Below, in pieces: positions 10,641 through 23,400 of a stretch of 64,000 bases of DNA (positions are counted from its first letter, which is position 1; every line of letters begins with the position of its first letter). The translations under genes and the position numbers were made by a program. Origin of the DNA: Phytoseiulus persimilis (Eukaryota > Arthropoda > Arachnida > Mesostigmata > Phytoseiidae); NCBI GenBank assembly GCA_037576195.1, contig CM075102.1, positions 38,622,745 through 38,686,744 of the forward strand, in the 5' to 3' direction. The notes beneath the pieces are model-generated. The model ran no database searches, was not told where the DNA came from, and saw nothing but the letters and a program-made list of their open reading frames with translations.

Positions 10641-13600
10641 ACACTGTTTGGAATGAAGCTCCCGTTTCTAGAATCAAATAGCTCCACAAGGTTCGTGTGA
10701 GGACGAAAATAGAAGGAGAGCAACTGCTCAAAAGACGACGTCTCGGAGTCCAGGCACCGACAGGACGGCTCAACTTATCAAGTTACTCAAGTGTGGAAGC
10801 CAGATTTGAATGAAGGGCGTTTCTTCTCACACCGTAATTGGATACCGAGAGAGTGAGCACTTCGACATCCGCTGCTCCCGGAAAAGGAGGAATTCCGCTG
10901 TTGCCCCCCCCCTCCCTCCGCCGTTAGCGATGAGCTCAAGAAAAGCCGGCAGCCTTCTCAACTTCAGTTTCACTCGTCGACGTCCTTCGTCACTGGACTC
11001 CGTGCAAACAATGAGGGAATCGGGGGCAACCATCATGTTGATCCTGCACGGTTTTTTTGTTGAAGGTTTGAATTATTTCAGCTTTTCCTCAGCCTTAAGG
11101 TCAGTTCCCCGTTCCGAGGTCGTGCACGTAATTTCCACAAACAAAAAACCATTGTGGGGGAGCATGTCACACTCCTGGTCGGCGTTGTTCATGTTATGCA
11201 CTGAGAACCGTTCTAAAGTTACCGCCTGTTAGGTTTGTCCCCTGGTTTTGTAACGTAGCTTATGGGAGCCGCTCTCTCAAGGTCGGATCGTGGGTTGATC
11301 ATTGCATATTGCCCCAAGATGCGGCGTACACGAGCCTCGAGTTGATAGACGTTGACCCCGATTGCGAATCCATATTTTCCACGATAGATTTTTTCAAGGC
11401 TATCGTTTGATCAGGGGCGTCAAGATCCGTGAAGTCTGTCTGGATTGCAAGGCAGCGCGAGGAGCGGAGGGAGAACATACGGGGAGAATATAAGACTGTG
11501 GGGCGGTATGGCTTCTTTCAGCGCGTAATCTGCGGCGATTCCATTACACAACTGGAGGTCTGAGAAAAACAAAACAACGAGGGACCCCTGACTCCTGCGT
11601 CATTCCGAGGTAAACGCCCGGGATTTCCGAAACATTTTCAAATACGGAATACGAGCCCTTAGACTCTGGAGTGATGGAAGAGCTCCCCCAACGTCTCCCA
11701 TTTTCCCTCCAAGAGAAGGGAGGTAGACGTCCGATGACCATGATCAATCGCATTTCATTGCAGGGAATGATTCACTGCATCAATTCTGAGTGATCTTCCC
11801 AAATTTCGGAAGGTCTGCGTGCATCTTGGGCAGCAGAACAGTCTCGGTGGGGACCTCCGGTTGTCAAGAAACTCCAAGGTGCCTAAACGGTCATACTTTT
11901 TGGAAGTTCTTCAGAGAATCCGCGATGGGTTGAGCCCACACATTTTCTTAGAAAGCATGGGAGAATGTTGTCAAAGAGTGCCGCACTCTGAGTATACAAG
12001 GCCTGAACGGAGTCATCAACAAAACCCTCCTGTCCACCTCCACATCCTCTTCCCCGCTCAGGTTTCAAGCCCGTAGAGCGAAGCTCCTTCCGCGCAGCTG
12101 GCTGAATCAATCTGCCCTTCCGAAGCTCCAGAGATTCCCAGGGCGAAAATGTTCATCTTCTCTCCTAGAGCCTCTTCGACGATCTCCGGAATCTCTTCGA
12201 CGCGGGCACTTTTCGATCGGAATCAGAGGTCGGTCGGTTGGTTGCAATCGTCCGCTTCCAACGAAGTTTGAGGGTCAACATGACACCTCGTTGACACAGA
12301 TGCGATGAGTCCCTCGCTGGAGTTGAGGGGCGGATATATGATCCGAGCATGAATATTCTTTTTTTGGCATCAAACAAGCCTCCATACCGATACATTTCTC
12401 CGTAAACAGAGACTTTCCTTTATCCCCGGCTTCCCGTGTCTCTCGCAAACACCAACTGGTGGTCGGATCATGGCGAAGCATAGAATATGATTCACGTTTT
12501 TCCGTGCTGGGGCTTGCCTAGTCGCCTTGCTGCCCGTCTGGCGTCACTAGCAACAAGTCTTCTAGTCCAACCGGTGAGACGGAGCGGTCGAGAAAAGCGG
12601 GCGGCGAGCAAATCCTGGGAAAGTACGCTACGGTCGACGTCAGAATCCAGTCCGATCAAATCACTCTTTTCCGAAGTGTAATCGTGGGCATAGATACATC
12701 TCACAGCCACCTCGCTCCTGATACCTGCGCTCAGCTCAATTCGTCCCCTGATACTGGGAGCTCTGTGTGCCCTAGGCGGCAAGCAGGGCCAGAAGACCTG
12801 TCTTCCGTGAGATTGGAGCATAGCTCACGCCCAGCCGTTATCTGGGGGATAAATTGTTCACTCATCGCTTCGTCCTTGGCTCACGAGCCTGACTCGCGAA
12901 ACAGGAAACTAGAGAAGCCCTGCAACCTCACAAGTCGAGCATCCGAGAATCACACGATAAGATAAATAAATAAGCACACAGACTAAACCAGAGCGTTGTT
13001 AAAAACTTCCTGAGATCGTCCCGTTGGATCACCGGTGTCCGATCAAGTGATTCTCCTAAATTTTCCGGATGAACTAACGAAACGAGAACTCACTTTGCTC
13101 GAGACCCGATGTTTTCACAATCAGCGATGAGCGTCCGCTCGCATTGCACTCTACTCTCCTCGACATGAAGTCTCAGGAAACCAGTGAACTTGAATGTTTG
13201 GACGTCGAATGACTGATGGCGAAAAACGCCGATTTACCCTGATGTAACGATGGTTTTTTGCATTTTCCTCGACAAGGCCAGTGCGCTCAATTATATCTGT
13301 TGGGGCACCGCGATGACTGTGATGTCGTCTTACGTAGTTAGCACACTCTTACATGGTGGAAAACTGCCACCTTAGACGAGCTATATGCCGCTTGCATAAC
13401 ATTGTTCTCGGCGTAGCGACACAGAGAGAAATGATGTCGTTACAAACAAGATTGAGCTCAACAATGATTGTCAACGGCAGTCCCGTTCGTGTGAGGTGCG
13501 ACGCATTCTCTCGGACACTGAATTTCTCAGTGGGAACTCGGAATTGGTGTGGCCCAAGGGAGTTGAGCCATGTATCCTCGTTCGAAAACTGATTCAAGTT

Positions 13601-16600
13601 GTCTGGAAGCTACTGCTTCGACTTTCGTAGAATAATCACAATGAGCGGACGGAGTGGAACTCCTGTTCCGTGGGATGGCGCTGAAACAGCCGCGAGAATT
13701 CATCTGAGACGAATTTAGAACAGCGTCAGCAACGATCATTTTACTGAACCGTACACGTACCTGAGATGGCTCACGTGCGGTATGAGTGAATTTTTCGGAA
13801 GCGCTCTACGCTTCGTGACATCATAGGGTAATGCCCCTCCGTTGAGGTCTCGCAGACCAACCGCAAGAGCGAACCAGTAGAGCTCCGTCCTGATTTCGGA
13901 ACCGCTATTCATGGGAGGGTCCATCGGTACGGCTCTTGGCAGATGAGTTCCATGGGTCCATTTCCTCAGAATTGCTCATGAACCCTACTCTCTCAATGAC
14001 TCATCGCGATGATCCATTCGTCCTTTCAGGAACTACATGCGATGAGTGATCTTCAGTGCGATGAGTGCCCTGGCCGTTCTAGTCCGTCGCGGGCTTCGTT
14101 TCCAGGAGCCGCCGTTTGCGTACCCGCAAACATATCTGGAAAACTCAGAAACAATTTTGAGCGGAAAACAAACAAACAAATGACTGCGTTCTCAGAGAGC
14201 TTCCGGCGCATGTCGCAACGATCGTTGACTCCGTCGGAAGTTATGGAGTGTCTTTGCTTCGAGCTCGATCGGCTCATGGCACCGCGAAGAATGACAGCTA
14301 ACGTGCACAACGCAACGATGTCGATTTCCGATCGTGCGAACCGCGGTTCCTGGAATCTGCTGGGCCGCACCCTAGTACATAAGCCACCGTGCAGTTAGTC
14401 ACCATTGGAATCGGAGGACCAATGGCCTTGAACCCAAGGTCGTCGAGGAATTTCCCGCGCAAGGTACTCCGTAATCATTCGTCGTGCACGCTTGCGCGGA
14501 AAACAGTGAGTCATGCATGAGCATCTCCTAAATGGCGGAGCGAACGAGTCGGAAGTCAATGTATCGCAGCATGTCACCTGAGACAGCTCTGATACAATAG
14601 ATTCCGAGAGTCCGCGCGTTGGCTCAGTTCTTACAGAAGAGAGTTGCCCGACAACACATAACGTCTGTCTGGACACTCGTCCGATCGTTGTTATAGCCGC
14701 ATTTTACAGATTGCCTGAGCGATTGTATAAAGTCGGCGACGACCAGCAGGTTGCGATTAGTGCGGGAGGCACTAACCCCGGCAAGTTTTTCGAGGATAGC
14801 CAGAGTTACAGAATAGAATAACCTACCACTTTCGGAGAAAACCGTGAGTACCGTTTATTTTGAGCAGAGCTGCGTGATATGCCGCAAACGAATGGGTGTG
14901 GGCGTTCCCCGCAGGAGAAAATCTCGAAGGTTGTTCTGAGGCCTCGGTTCTTACGTAATCTCCTGGACGTTTATTCAAACTTGTCCGATGAATGTTTGTG
15001 ATCCAATTCCGAAGTCAAGCTGGTGAGGCCGCAGCTGGACAGGAGAAGTTCAAGGGACTTCCACTTCGTATTGTCAACAACAATAGTTCAGGATGAACCC
15101 TGTTTTCTAAGGAGACCATGGCTGATCCTCGACGCTCGGATTCGTATCATTAATCCCGTTTGTATCGAGACATATCGAAGACCCATCTGGGGACGTGTCT
15201 GAAGATGCTGTAGCGAGGGAGCTATCGATTCCGCGGTGTCGCTGGTTGCTGGGAGCGCAGTGAGAAACTCCCGCGAATCCCGCCAGGTTGAGTGCAAGTG
15301 TGAGCATCGAATGACACTCTTGAACGCGTCCGGCATTCGCGGAAATATGGTGTCTCAGATGTTCTAGGTGAGCGACTTCCTCTCCTTCGGAAGCGCTGAT
15401 TGCTGGCTCCGCATGCGTCACATGCAATGAGCCACGGTAGTGGAGTTCACGAGAGTCTGTGGCCACTGAGCGATCTGAATCGTGAGACTTGATGGTTCAT
15501 TGTAACAATAGCTGAGCGGACATCTAATAAGACGCGATCGGTGGACCAAACTTTTCTCTGCTGCAGTAAATAACGGGTGCGCCGGGGAAATCTACAGCGA
15601 CAATGGACCGTTCCAAGTCCGGCTGTCTTTTGTCAGCTTGATCTCGTGAAAATTCATCAAGAATAATTTCGATTCAGGGATTCCGGGAGGCCAGTCTCTG
15701 GGACATTCGAGTGGACACAAGCGAATTATGGAGAGAACGAGACTCCACTTCCGCAGTTCGAGACCGATGAATCTCTATTAATGCGTCGTGAGTCGTGACC
15801 CAGCCGCAGAAGAATCGAAAATCTCAAACTCCATATCGCCACAGCAAAATCGCTCGGCTTGGTCCTTTGGGTGGGTATGCGGAGCTCATCTTATATGCCC
15901 CACATAAAAGTCCTCTTGGGTGTCTGCTTAGCCACGGCCAGCTCTCAGCTGAAGTATCTCAGACGCGAGTCGAACTGGAACGCTCCTCGGAGATGACACG
16001 GAACTCCCGCGGCGAGTTCATGAAACACGGGTAGGCATCCGGGGAGGGTTTCGAAACGACAATGCTCCACGATACCACCGACTCAGCAGAGGAATCTTGA
16101 GATACCGTGTGCATCAATCCCATGTCTCCGTGAACCCGTGGAGAAGGGCTCTCGCCTGATCCCAATCCGATGAGTTGAATGGTTCCATGTACGGCCCTGT
16201 ATCGCAGCTGGTCAGCGTGGGAGAATTCGATAGAGACAATTGCCTGTAGAAGTCTTCATGAGAAATCAACCAATCCCATGTTTCAGCAGTGCATCAAAAA
16301 CGCCGGTGAGTGTCCCAGATCAACAAAGCGAAGTGAACGAAGTTAAGAAGAGGAAGAAGTTAATCATTATAGTCCAACCGTCTCTGGTGGCACTCTCTCC
16401 TCTTTCTCGGAGCTCGTCAGATAGTTCAGCGGAAAGCCACTTGGTAGAGTTTTTTTTTCCATGGTTCCGATGAGGATTTTCCCCGTAAAAACGTTTGAGA
16501 ACTTTTCCGGAGATGGGCTCGGTGCATGGTTTGAACTCGCGAGTCCCGACACACACTAACATCCGACGGGATAGCCGCCTACCAACCAGACGTGCGGAGC

Positions 16601-16800
16601 TGCGTGTCTGTACCAGGTCCAAGTTGTACATATCACCATCTGGAGCGGGAGGTCTCATTCCGATTTCCAGGCCCGGCCAACTTCTTCGAAGACGTTTTCC
16701 GGGGTCCCTCCGTTGAGCGGAATGTCGGAGTAGCTTTCGTAGGCCTCTCGTACCCCAGGACGGCCGACCTCCAGTGCCTGACCTACGCAGCACAGACCAG
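10641..16800. other. unassigned sequence
   Basis: About 6 kb with many overlapping short frames. The longest (14009-14398 plus; 15107-15466 and 16320-16793 minus) have near-random third-position composition and no domain. No clear mobile element ends were found. It is probably intergenic. Confidence 0.35.
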
Positions 16801-16804
16801 CGAG

Positions 16805-16845
16805 GTTCCCCGCGGATTGGTTGGGGGGGGAGTGGGGGCGATACA
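16805..16845 (+). promoter_or_regulatory. possible upstream promoter element of the TGF-beta gene
   Basis: About 290 bp before the TGF-beta start codon there is GATTGGTTGG, which includes an inverted CCAAT box, followed at once by a G-rich run GGGGGGGGAGTGGGGGCG that resembles a GC box. The surrounding few hundred bases are GC-rich. This is compatible with a TATA-less promoter, but the motifs are short and no transcription start can be placed. Confidence 0.2.
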
Positions 16846-17086
16846 AGGGACGAGGAAGAAAAGTAGAGTGCCGCTCAATTCCAGGAATAAGCGTCCCTTC
16901 TCTGCGAGACTCTTTCTCAAACGTCACTCGGCGCTACCCTTTCCCCTCTCTCTCTCATGGCTCACGCTCCCACAAAAGCACGTGCGCGACATTCTATGGT
17001 TTAGTCGGCGCTCAGCTGTATTCGTAGAATCTACGTTGGACGAAGTTCGAACTAAGTAGTTTCTCAAGTGAGTTTTCGAGAAAGTG

Positions 17087-17131
17087 ATGTCCTCTTCACC
17101 TGGCGCCTTCAAAAGCCAAGTGATCAAGTGA
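17087..17131 (+). other. upstream ORF overlapping the TGF-beta start codon
   Basis: An ATG at 17087 opens a 14-codon frame whose TGA stop (17129-17131) shares its last base with the A of the TGF-beta start codon (TGATG). Both ATGs have a purine three bases upstream. If the transcript begins upstream, ribosomes would translate this peptide first and terminate exactly on the main start codon, an arrangement that allows reinitiation. A GTGAGT at 17068-17073 could instead be the donor of an upstream intron, which would remove the frame. Confidence 0.35.
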
Positions 17132-17455
17132 TGTGTTTTTCGCGGCGAGGAATCGGATTGGCGTTCGCGCTGCTCTTCGTTGCCGGAGCAGCGGCGCAAC
17201 AAATCGCCGGAACTCAGACAGCGCACGAAATCCCCGATGCCGTATTGCTCGACTATGTCAAGGCACAGATGTTGCGCGGTCTCCGGCTCCAGGAGCCACC
17301 CCGAGTTCGACGGGCGGCCGTCATTCAGACTCGCGAATACGAACGGGTCTACGAAGAGTATCGTAAGCGACTGGAAGAAGATGATCTCCTGAACGAAGCT
17401 GATGATCCTCAGAGTGTCTCCGGTCTTCAGAGACTGTACACAATACGCTCAAGCG
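17131..17455 (+). CDS. TGF-beta superfamily precursor, exon 1 (signal peptide and start of prodomain)
   Basis: Residues 1-108 of a secreted growth-factor precursor. The ATG at 17131 was chosen because it is followed directly by a good signal peptide: two arginines, then a hydrophobic core (GLAFALLFVAGAAA) and a likely cleavage after AAA, near residue 23. The rest is charged and helical, with paired basic residues, as in the N-terminal part of TGF-beta prodomains. The exon ends in AGCG and a GTGAGT donor at 17456, one base into a codon. That phase joins exactly to the exon at 29597. The full coding sequence, 17131-17455, 29597-29797 and 29912-30507, is 1122 nt and 373 residues, a normal length for the family. 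Confidence 0.75.
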
Positions 17456-20400
17456 GTGAGTTGAATAGTTATTACTCGCCTGCCTGCGAACGTGAGATAC
17501 CTGCGTTCTTGGGAACTTACCCGAATTCCATCGTGATCAGTTCCAATGGAAATCCATTGTTCAACCTCACGTTGGGTGCTATGCTGCATCGATTCACTGC
17601 CGTCGAGAACACTCATCTCGTCTCCCCCCGAGATGCGTGCTGGATGGGGCTACGTGGCCCCGGAGCTCGTGGGCGAATGAACTTCGAAAAAAGCGCAAAA
17701 CCTGATGATATTCGCTGGTTCCGCTAGTCATATCTTGGAACGAAGTCAGAGCTAATCATTCAGCGGAGAATGCATGAAGGAATGTGCGGAAACGGCCTTC
17801 GAGTCTGCTCGTGTCTAGCTTATTTCTTCCTTTTTTTTGTTGTGGAAATCGGCGCCATAGTGTCGCCGGTTCGCAGCTAACGAACGATGACACAGAGTTC
17901 AGACGCGCGCGCGCGTCTCGCGGACTCTGGTCACGGACGGCGCCAAGGGGACATGCTATGTTCGGCTGTTCTTTACTTTTCCATTCGCACCGTCACATTC
18001 AATCATTGCACCCGTCGTTTCGTCGAGCCGAATCATTAACGACCCTCTGACCGACTGATCGAACCGTTGACCTGTCGTTGTGGCTCCCGATAGGGATTCC
18101 TAGAGTTCGTTTGAGCTCCGTCGCGCGGCGAGCGGTTGGGATCCCCCGAACGGAGCGTAGCGCTCCTCGTGAGGCGAACGAATAAGCGGTGTCGCAGACT
18201 TGGGAAGAGATCAGACGGAGAGTATCGCAAACCGAGACACTCACTACAAGAGGATTCCCTCTTCCATTCGGCCGAGAGTTCACCCTTAGAAGCAGCGTTC
18301 CTGGTTTTCGTCAGTCACCAAAGGGAGAACAGGGGCAGGGTTTTTCGTTCCTCGCTCAGTTGGTGGCATGCCAAGGGAGAAGTCGGGGAGCTTTTGATGA
18401 AATCTGTGAGAATCACTCGGATCCGTTGAGCACAGGGTGTGTACAGCGTGAGTGGCTAACTGACTCGGATAGAGCGAATGAGTGCGTTTTTGTCGTTTCG
18501 TTTTCTCTATATCGTGCTCATGGGCCCCTCAAAAAAGAACAAACAAAGGGATCCTTTAAGGAGTTCCGCTCCGAGAACAAAATCTAGTTTTTTTTTCGTT
18601 CAGCGACTCCAACCGTCACGACAGTGCATGACTTAGCGGGCGAGCAAGACTTCGACAGCCAGACAGGTACAGCTCGTGAGCCCGATGTTGACTGCCAAAC
18701 GTTCGAAACGCCTACACGCGATCGGAGGGAGGCCGAAGACGTCCGATTAGTCGTTCAGACGCGGTCGTGGATCAACTTCAGTGTATAGAGTGCCGAACGT
18801 ATCCCATTGAACCGATGGGCTGACGGCTGCACCAGTTCAACAAATCGTGCGTTTCATGAATGAACCCCGGTGTGGATCAGTCCGATTACGCGAGTCGCCG
18901 ATGATTCACGCTCCCGGGCGGAGTTCCGAGCTCAGAGATCGAACATGTTCGGTCTCTAGCAGTTTTCGGAAGGCTCGAATCACGCTTTTGCTCGGTCAAA
19001 CGAATCATGAGAACTGAGCATTCAGCTTCCGCGCATTCGTTCTCCACCTACTGAGGATATCGTTCCTATGTGAGGTGTCGAAGTTCGTTGCCGCAACCTC
19101 CTGGAAACGATCGAAGTGTTGTCCTCGAGTTTTCCTGAGAACCCTTCCGATAATCCATCGCACTCCTAGCTTCTCCACTCTCCATGCGCGGCGGCCCTCG
19201 CAGCGGTTTTTGGGTTAACAGTCACCTGAACATGCAGGCAAACTCCGACGTGCAAAATGTGATCCTGAAGCTTCCGCAGATTTCTGCAGGTCCTGACAGC
19301 GACGAGGAGGCGCGACTTCTCACCAACGGCAGATGATTCGCTTCCTAATCTCGTGGCGATTCCGTGATGCCGATACTCGCGGTTTGCGACCCGAAAATTC
19401 TGAGAAGCTTCCAAGCCGTGCGCGGAACAAGGCCGGCGGAACATAGGGAGTTCCTGAAATTCTGACTCGGTAGTGCACTACACCGTGCGGCTTACGTGCC
19501 AATCGATGAGCCAACGCTCCCATACCACAACTGTTCTCTCTGCCGACCTCGTCCTCTGAATCCTCGGATTCCAGGAACATCCACGAGTTGGCGCGATGGG
19601 ATAAATCGTTCACTGCCATCGGCGGAAGCAATTGAAGAGTTTCCTTAGAAACGGGGAAAGCGAGAAAAGGAATCCACCTCCCAAGAAAACTTGTTTTCCC
19701 CACCCCATGCTGTCCTGCGGGTGGATCCAGGTTGCGGCGCGAGCAAGAGAACAGAATGATTATTGATGGAGCGTGCCGGGATGCGTTTCGCAGAATCTGC
19801 TGCCAGTTCTCAGCCATCGACGGGGGTTGCGACGTTAGAAAGCTTTTCCGCGAATCTCGTAAGGATTCCGGATTTAAAAAAACTTGCATCGTCCGTGTCC
19901 GAATCGCTTCACCTCCGTCCAGTTGAAGGTAGTTTGGGAGATCAGTGTACATCGGACACGCGTCTGTATGCCTGCATCTGATTGATTACGTTATGGAGCG
20001 GCATCACGGAAAGCAGTTTATCGCCGGTCTTACTTAACATGCAAAACGAATAGTTTGAGGAGCGGTGCGAACAAGAACACGGCCTGCGATCTAAGGAAGC
20101 ACCTCATTCAGTTCACCGTATGTATATAGCCCGATTCTTGACGCTTGCATAATCGAGTTGTCAGGAATCGAGGCTGATCGTTTGTTCATAATCATGGCAG
20201 ACTCGGACACTGATATTCACCCGGCACTGTTCAGACGAACCAACTCCAAAGCATGATTATTGGCTGGTAACCCAGATTGGAAGCGACACCGCTGACCCAC
20301 TGAGCTTTATACGTCGGATCGATTGACGGGAAGGCGACTCGCCAACAACAGAGGAAACCAACAACCTGCGACCTCAACTGCGCCTTCCAACTGGAGCGCA

Positions 20401-23400
20401 TGAAGTTACCGATCAAGATTCAGCTCTGATCTCTCGTGATCAATGCCTGCACAAGACCGTCCTCTCAGAACGGGTATGTTGATCAGGATCAGTTGAGACC
20501 GTGCTTTGATCATGTTTCCGCGGGATCGGGCGGATGCGTTCGTGCGGAATCCGAGTCGGTGTCGTGATTTCGCAGCTCGAATGAGTGAAAGGAGGAAAGT
20601 CCGTTATCCTCAGCACCAATCATACCAACAGACTTGAACGCTCAGAGATCGGCCGTTCGCACCGCACTCCAGCGTGAAATCGTCTCGAACGTTGATACGA
20701 TGCAACACACAATCAGCCATCGCACCTGAGGAATGCGAAGCATTTTACGTTGACCGCTCGTCGATTACTATTTGCGCTGGCCCGCGAGACCCTGACTCAA
20801 AAGCGATGCGATAAGGGTTTTGATTCCTACATTTTTTGATAGGCGCCAAGGAAGCATCGCGATGTGTTCGGCCGCTTTGGTTTCAGGAGTGACGACGGTG
20901 ATTGCAATCCGGTGTCATCTGAGTGAATCTCAGCTTTTCTACAGATTGGCAGGGTTCGCGGTGACCTATGGTCTGATCAAGCCGTCACATGAGGAGCAGT
21001 GGCGGCTTTGAGCTAATTGTTCGTCCGAGTGGGACCTGATTAGAGCTGAAATCTCGGTTTGTGGTTTCTCTGAAGCTATAAATCGTTGAGGGTGGCTCAT
21101 CAGTTTGAGTCTTGGACACTTCCGCCGGACCACCTGGTCGGTTCGTCTGGTTGGCTAGATGGCTGGCATTCTGACCGGCTGGCTGGTCCGCCGGGCGGTC
21201 AGCATGCTTGGCTGCGATTACGAAGCAGTTAAGTCTCTCGGAGAAGTGAATGGGCTTCGAAAGCAGGCGGTGGCTCGATAGGCCAGAACTGAAAGGACGA
21301 ACAGCTTTTTTGAGGCGTGCTGTCTGTTGATTGCTTCAAATTGTTCCGAGTCCGAGCGCTAACACCGCAGACACCCCGGTGTCACGGCGCCTACAGCAAC
21401 CAACACCGTTGCTGCCGCCGCTGCCTGTACTCGGCCTCCCAAGTGGTCTCTCTCAGTCTGTCGTTGAGATTTGCCTGTCCGCCGTTTCCCTGGTATGCCA
21501 TGAGCCTTATCACCACCATTATTGTATGAATATGAACTTTTCGCGTTGGACCCTGTTAGACGATATCAATGTATGAAGTCTAAATGAAGACAAGAGTACG
21601 AGGAGAGAGAAGTTGCCGCCGGCAAGCGGCCAAGACATCTCCCGCAAAGATGGCTCGTCTTTACCGGCCCGGAATTCCGCCGCGGCCGGTCAGCTATGGC
21701 GATGCTTTCTATACAGTACCTTCAAATCGGTGCCTCCGGACCCTGATTCGAGCCGCACAGTGTGCGTGTTAAGTGCGCGGTGTCACTGTGATGATGGGCA
21801 TCCCTCGACCACAGCAGGCAGAGACCCTTTGCCGCATTCTTCGTAGAGCTCTTCGGTGATTGGTATGTCGCGAATGACAGGCTCGCTCCCATTGCTGCTG
21901 TCAAACGTGTTCAGCTCTGATTGGAAGCCATATCCCGAGCACCCATATCGACCGGAGATCGCGATTACTGCGGCTCTTCAGATCAAAGATTCGATGACTT
22001 GTCTGATGCCGCGCGTTTCTTTGTTTGTGGGTAGCTGTTGATATTGTGCAGCCGGAAATCTGGCAGAACTAGGGGGAACGGGAGAAAAATAGAGCGACGG
22101 CATAGTTTACGTTGGTAAAACCAAACACGCACCAGGAAAGAAGAAGTTAGGGAAAAGAACCCCGGCACAAAAAAATACACTCAAGCAAACGGGTGGCACG
22201 TCGGAAGCGACCATCTGCTAGAGTCGCCCGTCGAGAAACTGATGAGGAGGCCGAAGCAGTCGTTGAGGCGATTAGTAGCAACCCGTTCAGCCCGTTCTCA
22301 TAACACTCCCGATGCCTGCGTGAGTGGACCGTCTCCGAACGGTTTGCTTTCATGATAAATCCATTCGTATGTTCGCACACGACACTCTCGTGGAGCTAGT
22401 TTCATATAACCGGCGACGGAGCCTGACCGCCTGCCACGAACCCTGGGTTTGAGTTCGCGAAGGAGCGTAGATAACGGCCTCGAAAGCCTGGTCTCGCCCG
22501 TGATCTCAAGGAGAATGACCAACCTCTCTCGTCCTGGCTGAGGAATCCTTCCGTGTCCCCGTGACGGAACCATGTCACCGAGCTGAGAAGCCACGGATTA
22601 TCAAAGGTGTGAATTCCTGTCAGTGAAAGTCCTCCCACTCATGGGTGAGATTACAGAGCCAACTCGTTCTGTTTCGCGCACGTATTCAACGGGCGTCGCG
22701 GTGAATAGACTCGTTACCATCGATGTCATGAGGTGGTCAAAGATCAATACGAATTAGTAAGTTCTGATGGATTGACGCATTGATAGAGATGGCTGGCCTT
22801 CCCATCCTGACTGATAGGAGGAAGCCGGCCTATCTCTCGCACTGCCTTGCCCTTGCAATGAGTAGGCATTTCTTATGAGATGACGTAAAATGATGATCCG
22901 TTCCCATCGAGAAGAGATGCTTGAAGCCGCCCAGCTGTCAATGAGCCGTGGAGTTGTTCGGGAAGCTCTTCTCTATCAAAACGCATTGCGACTGTTCCTG
23001 GTTAGATTTCCCCATCGGTGAAGTTGGCCTCCGCTACTTCAACCAATTCAAGCGCTCGGGAGGGGCGGACGTGTTTCGTTTCCATTCAGGGAATTAGCTG
23101 AGATCGAGTGGATATCGCATGAGAGCGATTAGGAGCATCGCCTCACTCGCTCCCTAGTGAGATTGCTGCTGGGGTGGTCAGACGGATCGAGGGGTTTGAT
23201 TGGACGTTTTCTACAGTCTACATGCGTCGAATGACTTCACTTGAGATCCAGCTCAATCCAACGACCGATGCCGAAGCAACTCGAGGCATTGTTTCCTGTC
23301 TTGTTCTCCGCGGTCAAAAACCCACCGATCCTCAGGTCGTAACCTTATCAGACAGCTGCTCAGGTGGTTTCATATCATAGGCCCCGTCCGCGTTCTCGTC

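Noticed and set aside
10537..10773. Functional tRNA gene
   Set aside because: Only the T-arm/B-box half is good. The acceptor stem, D-arm and anticodon arm cannot be folded from the upstream sequence, and the A tail marks it as a SINE.
19320..19952. 210-codon minus-strand frame containing GQHGVGKTS, a Walker A-like motif
   Set aside because: There is no Walker B or other NTPase motif and no related context. A frame of this length is not rare by chance in 64 kb, and it lies inside the ligand's long intron. A database search could overturn this.
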